DNA of 35,069 bases from assembly GCA_012396115.1 (NCBI GenBank), contig JAAXOU010000021.1, forward strand, positions 1 through 35,069, given 5' to 3'. This DNA is from Streptomyces somaliensis DSM 40738. GTDB lineage: Bacteria; Actinomycetota; Actinomycetes; Streptomycetales; Streptomycetaceae. A model generated the notes under the pieces. It was not told where the DNA came from and made no database searches. It saw only the letters and a program-made list of their open reading frames with translations. The number at the start of each line of letters is the position of its first letter. The stretch's first letter is position 1. The translations under genes and the position numbers were made by a program. Shown here piece by piece: positions 28,310 to 35,069 of the stretch.

Positions 28310-28912
28310 TCAGCGCGCCCCCGGCGCGTCCGTCCGGGGCGGCAGCGGCAGCGGGAGGGCCGGCAGGCCGTCGAGGCTCCGCCCGACGTGCTCCTTGCGC
28401 TCGCAGTACGCGGCGAACTCCTCGTCCGTCTTCCGGGCGAAGTACTCCGCGTGCTGGGTGCGCTCCTCCCGGTAGTCCATGAACGGCACCGCGAACCCGC
28501 ACGAGTCGCTGACGCGCCGCACCCGCACCACGACGATCGCCCGTGCCGACGGCCCGTCGGCGCCCTCGAAGTGCCCGATGTACTCGCCCCAGCGCGGGCC
28601 GTCCCGGAGGACCGCCTCCCCCGTGCCGTGCACCCGCAGCACCTTCGGCGGGCCGCTGAAAGCGCACCACATCAGGGTGATCCGCCCGTTCCCGGGTTCG
28701 CGCAGGTGGGCGATGGTCTCGGCGGTGCTGCCACCGAAGTCCAGGTAGGCCAGCGTCAACCCGTCGATCACGACGAGGGTGCCCCTGCGGCCCTTGGGGG
28801 AGACGTTGACGTGCCCGTCGCCGGCGAGCGGGGCGGTGGCGGTGAAGAAGACGGGCTGTTCCTCGATGAACGCCCGTATCCGGCCTTCGACGGCCGCGTA
28901 GCGCTGTCCCAT
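28310..28912 (-). CDS. Pyridoxamine-5'-phosphate-oxidase-family flavin/F420 split-barrel protein
   Basis: This 200-residue protein has the PNPOx-like split-barrel fold. Signs are IRAFIEEQPVFFTATAPLAGDGHVNVSPKGRR near the start, the strand LTLAYLDFGGSTAETIAHL, and ITLMWCAFSGPPKVLRVHGTGE. Members bind FMN or F420 and reduce or oxidise diverse substrates; true PdxH residues are not evident. The C-terminus has an unusual proline-rich end. ATG at 28912 was chosen over an upstream ATG at 28969 because the latter lies in the argG promoter region. The gene interrupts argCJBDR and argGH on the opposite strand and is probably unrelated to arginine. Confidence 0.83.
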   Translation of the reverse strand: MGQRYAAVEGRIRAFIEEQPVFFTATAPLAGDGHVNVSPKGRRGTLVVIDGLTLAYLDFGGSTAETIAHLREPGNGRITLMWCAFSGPPKVLRVHGTGEAVLRDGPRWGEYIGHFEGADGPSARAIVVVRVRRVSDSCGFAVPFMDYREERTQHAEYFARKTDEEFAAYCERKEHVGRSLDGLPALPLPLPPRTDAPGAR

Positions 28913-28962
28913 GTGCGGATCATCGCACCCCGGCCCGCCTCCGGGGGGCCGGCCGAACCGTT

Positions 28963-28991
28963 TTGACAAATCATGCAGATCTCTGCATAGT
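28963..28991 (+). promoter_or_regulatory. argG promoter
   Basis: A consensus TTGACA (28963-28968), a 17-base spacer and CATAGT (28986-28991) precede argG. Transcription would start near 28998, and AAGGAG then lies 6 bases before the GTG at 29030. Confidence 0.75.
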
Positions 28992-28998
28992 TATGCCC
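28963..28998 (+). promoter_or_regulatory. Tandem ARG boxes at argG
   Basis: Two 16-base sites of the same type as at argC can be aligned: 28963-28978 (TTGACAAATCATGCAG) and 28983-28998 (CTGCATAGTTATGCCC), centres 20 bases apart. Between them ATGCAGA-TC-TCTGCAT (28973-28988) is a perfect palindrome. All lie over the promoter boxes, consistent with repression by ArgR. Confidence 0.65.
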
Positions 28999-29019
28999 AT
29001 CGCCGGATGCACCGCTTAA

Positions 29020-31764
<2,745 letters not shown>

Positions 31765-31881
31765 CCGCGTCCGCCCGGCCCGGCCCGGGGCGCTCCAGCC
31801 GGGGCGTCCCGGGCGGGTCGGCCGGGGCGGCGGGGCGGGCCGTCGGGCGGTGGGCCGGTCGTGAGCCAGCCATTTTTCATA

Positions 31882-31919
31882 TGAGACTCCTGCGTCTCAC
31901 CCGGGTTATGGTTGTCTCA
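31882..31919 (+). promoter_or_regulatory. TetR operator and leaderless promoter
   Basis: TGAGAC (31882-31887) and GTCTCA (31894-31899) form a perfect inverted repeat with 6-base spacing; a third half-site GTCTCA (31914-31919) abuts the start codon. TATGGT (31907-31912) is a -10 box 6 bases before the ATG, so the mRNA is probably leaderless. The sites flank the -10, ideal for autorepression. Confidence 0.6.
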
Positions 31920-32467
31920 TGAGTGTGGACCGTGACCGAGTGCTCCGCGCGGCCGCCGCGCTGCTCTCCCGCAGATCGACCGCCACCATGGACGAGGTCG
32001 CCCGGGCCGCCGGAATCGGGCGCGCGACGCTGCACCGGCACTTCGCCGGGCGGGAAGCGCTGGTCGGGGCGCTGGAGGAGCTGGGCATCCAGGAGTTCGA
32101 GACGGCCCTCGACGCCGCCCGGCTCGACGACGGCACCGCGCAGGAGGCCCTGCGGCGGCTGGTCGCCGAGGTGGAACCGGTCGCCGGACTGCTGTCGTTC
32201 CTGATCTCCGAGAACCAGCTCTTCGAGGGCGAGGTCAACGAGGGGTGGTCCCGGCTGGACGCCCGCGTGGCCGCGCTGTTCCGACGCGGTCAGGAACGCG
32301 GCGAGTTCCGCTTCGACCTGACCCCCGCCTGGCTGACGGAGGCGCTCTACGGCCTCGTCGCCGCCTGCGCCTGGGCCGTCCAGGACGGGCGGGTCGCCGG
32401 CAGGGACTTCCAGTACATGATCGTCGAGCTGCTGCTCGGCGGGGCGCGCAGGGACGTGGGGAGGTGA
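31919..32467 (+). CDS. TetR-family transcriptional repressor
   Basis: This 182-residue regulator has an N-terminal HTH: VLRAAAALLSRRSTATMDEVARAAGIGRATLHRHFAGREAL (about 7-47), the canonical TetR motif with LHRHF in the recognition helix. The all-helical C-terminal ligand and dimer domain follows. GTGA overlap at its end (32464-32467) couples it to the exporter gene, so it almost certainly represses itself and the exporter until a substrate drug binds. The inducer is unknown. No Shine-Dalgarno precedes the ATG. Confidence 0.92.
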   Translation: MSVDRDRVLRAAAALLSRRSTATMDEVARAAGIGRATLHRHFAGREALVGALEELGIQEFETALDAARLDDGTAQEALRRLVAEVEPVAGLLSFLISENQLFEGEVNEGWSRLDARVAALFRRGQERGEFRFDLTPAWLTEALYGLVAACAWAVQDGRVAGRDFQYMIVELLLGGARRDVGR

Positions 32468-34005
32468 CCCCGGCCGCGCGGACGGCCGGGGAGGAGGGAC
32501 CCGGCCGCCGGCCGGGCCGCTGGGTGGCCCTCGCCGTCCTGGCCCTGGCCGTCCTCCTGGTCGCGGTCGACGCCACGGTGCTCGGTCTGGCCACCCCCTA
32601 CCTGAGCGAGGACCTCGAACCCTCCGGCACCCAGCTCCTGTGGATCGGCGACGTCTACTCCTTCGTCATCGCCGGTCTCCTGGTCTCCATGGGGAGCCTC
32701 GGCGACCGCATCGGCCGCAAGAGACTGCTCCTCACCGGCGCGGCCGCGTTCGGCGCGGTCTCCGCCCTCAACGCGTACGCCACCACCCCCGAGATGATGA
32801 TCACCGCCCGGGCCCTGCTCGGCGTCGCGGGCGCGACCCTCATGCCGTCCACGCTCGCGCTGATCCGCAACCTCTTCCACGACCCGCGCGAGCGCAGCCT
32901 CGCCATCGGCGTCTGGGGCGCGATGGCCTCGGCCGGCGCCGCGGTCGGCCCGGTCGTCGGCGGCTTCCTGCTGGAGCACTTCTGGTGGGGCTCGGTCTTC
33001 CTGATCAACCTTCCCGTGATGGCCGTCCTCGTCGTCGTCGGCATCCGGCTCATCCCCGAGTCGAGGAACCCGGCGCCCGGCCCCTGGGACCTGCCGAGCG
33101 TCGCCCTGTCGCTCCTCGGCGTGGTCGGCGTCGTCTACGCGGTCAAGGAGGCCGCGGCGCACGGCGCCGGCCCGGACGTGCTCGCGGCCGCCGCCGTCGG
33201 CGCGGCCGCGCTCACGGCGTTCGTGCGCCGCCAGTTCACGATCCCGGCGCCCCTGCTCGACATGCGGCTGTTCCGGCACCGGGGCTTCTCGGGCGCGGTC
33301 CTGGCGGACCTGTTCACCATCCTGGGACTCGCGGGACTGATCTTCTTCCTCTCCCAGTTCCTGCAACTGGTCCAGGGCCGCGGCCCCCTGGAGGCCGGCC
33401 TCGCCGAACTGCCGGCCGCACTGGGCGCGGTCGGCGCGGGGCTCCTCGCCGGGGTCGCCGCCCGGCGGTTCTCCGTCCGGTCCGTCGTCTCCTGCGGGCT
33501 CGCCGCGGTCGGCCTGGCCCTGGCGGCGCTGACCGTACTGGAACCCGGCACCGGTTACCCCGCACTGGGCGCCTGCCTGCTGGTGGTCGGCGTCGGCGCG
33601 GGCCTGGCGTTCACCGTCACCGCCGACGTCATCCTCTCCAGCGTCCCCAAGGAGCAGGCAGGTGCGGCCTCCGCGGTCTCCGAGACGGCGTACGAACTGG
33701 GCGCGGCGCTCGGCATCGCCCTGCTCGGCTCCGTCGTGACCGGCGCCTACCGGGACTTCGCCACCCCCCGCGGCGTCCCCGCCGACGCGGCCGCCGCCGC
33801 GCACGAGTCGCTGGGCGGGGCCGTCGAGGCGGCGTCGGCGCTGCCGGAACGTTCCGCCGAAGCGCTGGTCACGGCCGCGCAGTACGCGTTCGTGGACGGG
33901 CTGCGCATCGCGGCGGCCGTCGGCGCGGCCGTGCTCCTCGCGACGGCCGCCGCGGCCTGGGTGCTGCTGCGCGACCAGGACCCGGAGGGCGCCGACCACC
34001 CGTGA
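32464..34005 (+). CDS. DHA2-type MFS drug exporter (14 TM)
   Basis: This 513-residue integral membrane antiporter resembles QacA/SmvA. After a short cytoplasmic N-terminus, TM1 has AVLLVAVDATVLGLATPYLS with the conserved Asp. Motif A is GSLGDRIGRKRLL (about 76-88), motif C is GAAVGPVVGGFLL, and about 14 hydrophobic segments follow, ending in an acidic tail. It should export cationic or hydrophobic compounds with proton exchange. GTG at 32464 overlaps the TetR stop codon. It is followed by a symmetric terminator hairpin shared with the convergent acyltransferase gene. Confidence 0.92.
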   Translation: MTPAARTAGEEGPGRRPGRWVALAVLALAVLLVAVDATVLGLATPYLSEDLEPSGTQLLWIGDVYSFVIAGLLVSMGSLGDRIGRKRLLLTGAAAFGAVSALNAYATTPEMMITARALLGVAGATLMPSTLALIRNLFHDPRERSLAIGVWGAMASAGAAVGPVVGGFLLEHFWWGSVFLINLPVMAVLVVVGIRLIPESRNPAPGPWDLPSVALSLLGVVGVVYAVKEAAAHGAGPDVLAAAAVGAAALTAFVRRQFTIPAPLLDMRLFRHRGFSGAVLADLFTILGLAGLIFFLSQFLQLVQGRGPLEAGLAELPAALGAVGAGLLAGVAARRFSVRSVVSCGLAAVGLALAALTVLEPGTGYPALGACLLVVGVGAGLAFTVTADVILSSVPKEQAGAASAVSETAYELGAALGIALLGSVVTGAYRDFATPRGVPADAAAAAHESLGGAVEAASALPERSAEALVTAAQYAFVDGLRIAAAVGAAVLLATAAAAWVLLRDQDPEGADHP

Positions 34006-34006
34006 G

Positions 34007-34033
34007 CCCCGGCCCCGTGCCACGGGGCCGGGG
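34007..34033. terminator. Bidirectional terminator
   Basis: CCCCGGCCCCG (34007-34017) and CGGGGCCGGGG (34023-34033) form an 11-bp stem with a 5-base loop between the convergent MFS and acyltransferase genes; GTG/CAC could extend it at the loop. Confidence 0.7.
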
Positions 34034-34041
34034 ACGGCCCG

Positions 34042-34713
34042 TCAGGCCGCCTTGGCCTTGGTGGCGTACATGTCCACGTATTCCTGCCCCGACAGCCGCA
34101 TGACCTGCGCCATCACGGAGTCCGTCACCGCCCGCAGCACGTACCGGTCGCGGTCCATGCCCTCGTAGCGCGAGAACTCCATCGGCTCGCCGAACCGCAC
34201 CGTCACCCGGCCCGGCCGCGGCAGCCCCGAGCCGCCCGGCTGCAGCTTGTCCGTGCCGATCAGCGCGAACGGCACCACCGGCGCGCCCGTCATCAGCGTC
34301 AGCCGGGCGATGCCCGTACGGCCCCGGTACAGCCGGCCGTCGGGGGAGCGCGTGCCCTCCGGGTAGATGCCGAAGACCTTGCCCTCCTCCAGCACGCGGC
34401 GGCCCGTGTTCAGGGCGGCCACTGCGGCGCCCGCGCCGTCCCGGTCCACCGGGATCATGCCGGAGCCGGTGAAGAACCACGCCATGAGGCGGCCCTTCAG
34501 GCCCTTGCCGGTGACGTACTCGTCCTTGCCGATGAAGAACACCTGGCGGTCCACGACCAGCGGCAGGATCATCGAGTCGATGAAGGTCAGGTGGTTGCCC
34601 GCCAGGATCACCGGCCCGGACCCCGGGATCCTCTCGGCGCCCTCCACCCGCAGGCGGAACATCAGCCGCATGACCGGGCCGATCACTGACTTGATGAGCG
34701 CGAAGCGGGACAA
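34042..34713 (-). CDS. 1-acylglycerol-3-phosphate acyltransferase-like protein (PlsC family), TTG start
   Basis: This 223-residue membrane-associated acyltransferase has block I NHLTFIDS (the H-x4-D catalytic motif, about 41-48), then MIPVDRDG, then block III YPEGTRSPDGRLYRGRTG, and a fourth block around APVVPFALIG. It would acylate lysophosphatidate or a related lipid using acyl-CoA or acyl-ACP. The start is TTG at 34713: GGAGG lies 5 bases upstream and the protein then begins SRFALIKSVIGPVMRLMF, matching relatives. An in-frame start at 34797 would add an unrelated segment. A TATCGT -10 box (minus, 34778-34783) lies upstream. Confidence 0.88.
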   Translation of the reverse strand: MSRFALIKSVIGPVMRLMFRLRVEGAERIPGSGPVILAGNHLTFIDSMILPLVVDRQVFFIGKDEYVTGKGLKGRLMAWFFTGSGMIPVDRDGAGAAVAALNTGRRVLEEGKVFGIYPEGTRSPDGRLYRGRTGIARLTLMTGAPVVPFALIGTDKLQPGGSGLPRPGRVTVRFGEPMEFSRYEGMDRDRYVLRAVTDSVMAQVMRLSGQEYVDMYATKAKAA

Positions 34714-34777
34714 CGAGTCCTCCGGTGTCGTGAGCGGTCGCGAGCCTGGGCGGCCGACGAGGTCCGTGCAGGTGAGG

Positions 34778-34783
34778 ACGATA
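34778..34783 (-). promoter_or_regulatory. Putative -10 box of the acyltransferase gene
   Basis: TATCGT read on the minus strand, 64 bases before the TTG start. No good -35 is visible 16-18 bases further upstream. Confidence 0.35.
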
Positions 34784-34892
34784 CTCGCGGGCCGCACCCC
34801 GCCGCACGCCGGAGCGCCGGGCCGGCACCCGGCGTCGCCCCGCGTTCTCCGCGTGTTCGCCCGGAGTCCCCCGCGCGTCGCGCGGGGGCCCC

Positions 34893-34898
34893 TACCAT
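34893..34898 (+). promoter_or_regulatory. Putative -10 box of the Tat-exported protein gene
   Basis: TACCAT, 52 bases before the ATG at 34951, with no clear -35. Confidence 0.3.
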
Positions 34899-34950
34899 CG
34901 GCCGCGCCCGACAGCGGAAGACCGAGGACACGTCCAGTGGAGGAGCCTTC

Positions 34951-35069
34951 ATGACCCAGGGTGCGCGCAGGAACCCCGCCCGCAGGACCGTACTGGGAGC
35001 GGCGGCGCTCACCGCCGCCGCCGTGTCCACCGCCGGCGCGGGGGCGGCCGCGGCCGCGCCGGTGGCGAG
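34951..35069 (+). CDS. N-terminus of a Tat-exported protein (runs off the window)
   Basis: Only 39 codons are visible. They encode a twin-arginine signal: ARRTVLGAAALTAAAVSTAGA, with RRTVL as the Tat motif, a hydrophobic stretch and an AAAAAPVA-like cleavage area. GTGGAGGAG precedes the ATG by 7 bases. In S. coelicolor the neighbour of this acyltransferase is, as I recall, a secreted glycerophosphodiester phosphodiesterase; the identity of the mature protein cannot be seen here, so that is synteny-based inference only. Confidence 0.7.
   Translation, partial: MTQGARRNPARRTVLGAAALTAAAVSTAGAGAAAAAPVA

Overview
The base composition (well above 70% G+C), the preference for G/C in the third codon position, the single TTA codon, the G-rich ribosome binding sites and the TAnnnT -10 boxes all point to Streptomyces or a very close relative. 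The core gene order (DUF1844 gene, infC-rpmI-rplT, SpoU methyltransferase, histidine kinase, pheST, then argCJBDR and argGH, then a TetR/MFS pair and an acyltransferase) is the conserved Streptomyces chromosomal arrangement. I saw no tRNA, rRNA, CRISPR array or insertion sequence.

1-8.3 kb is a translation block. A truncated gene and a leaderless DUF1844 gene precede infC (read from a rare ATC codon behind a ~290-nt leader holding a terminator-like hairpin), rpmI, rplT, an rRNA/tRNA 2'-O-methyltransferase, an orphan PAS histidine kinase with a TTA codon at residue 15, and pheS-pheT.

8.3-23 kb is an accessory zone of short, mostly single genes on both strands: 3-hydroxyacyl-CoA dehydrogenase, a Tat-type GHL10 glycosidase-like protein, DUF1918, DUF6461, a GNAT, an RsmC/RlmG-like methyltransferase, a cupin fused to a zinc ribbon, a lipoprotein and a DinB protein. 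It also carries three decayed genes: a CGNR zinc-finger protein, an MFS transporter remnant and a frameshifted glyoxalase. Its largest item is a 1562-residue Rhs/YD-repeat polymorphic toxin with a WXG/CpnT-like helical N-terminus, a DUF6531 segment, a long YD shell and a lower-GC C-terminal HNH-like nuclease tip. A small acidic gene, the presumed immunity protein, follows it 31 bases downstream.

23-31.8 kb is arginine biosynthesis. argC, argJ, argB, argD and argR are packed head to tail. An unannotated 35-codon, arginine-containing small ORF joins argC to argJ by 4-base overlaps at both ends. After one opposite-strand PNPOx-family gene come argG and argH. Both argC and argG have two tandem ARG-box-like sites over their promoters, so the ArgR encoded here probably controls both units.

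31.8-35.07 kb holds a TetR gene translationally coupled to a 14-TM DHA2 drug exporter, with an inverted-repeat operator over its promoter. It also holds a lysophospholipid-acyltransferase-like gene starting at TTG, and the first 39 codons of a Tat-exported protein that runs off the window.
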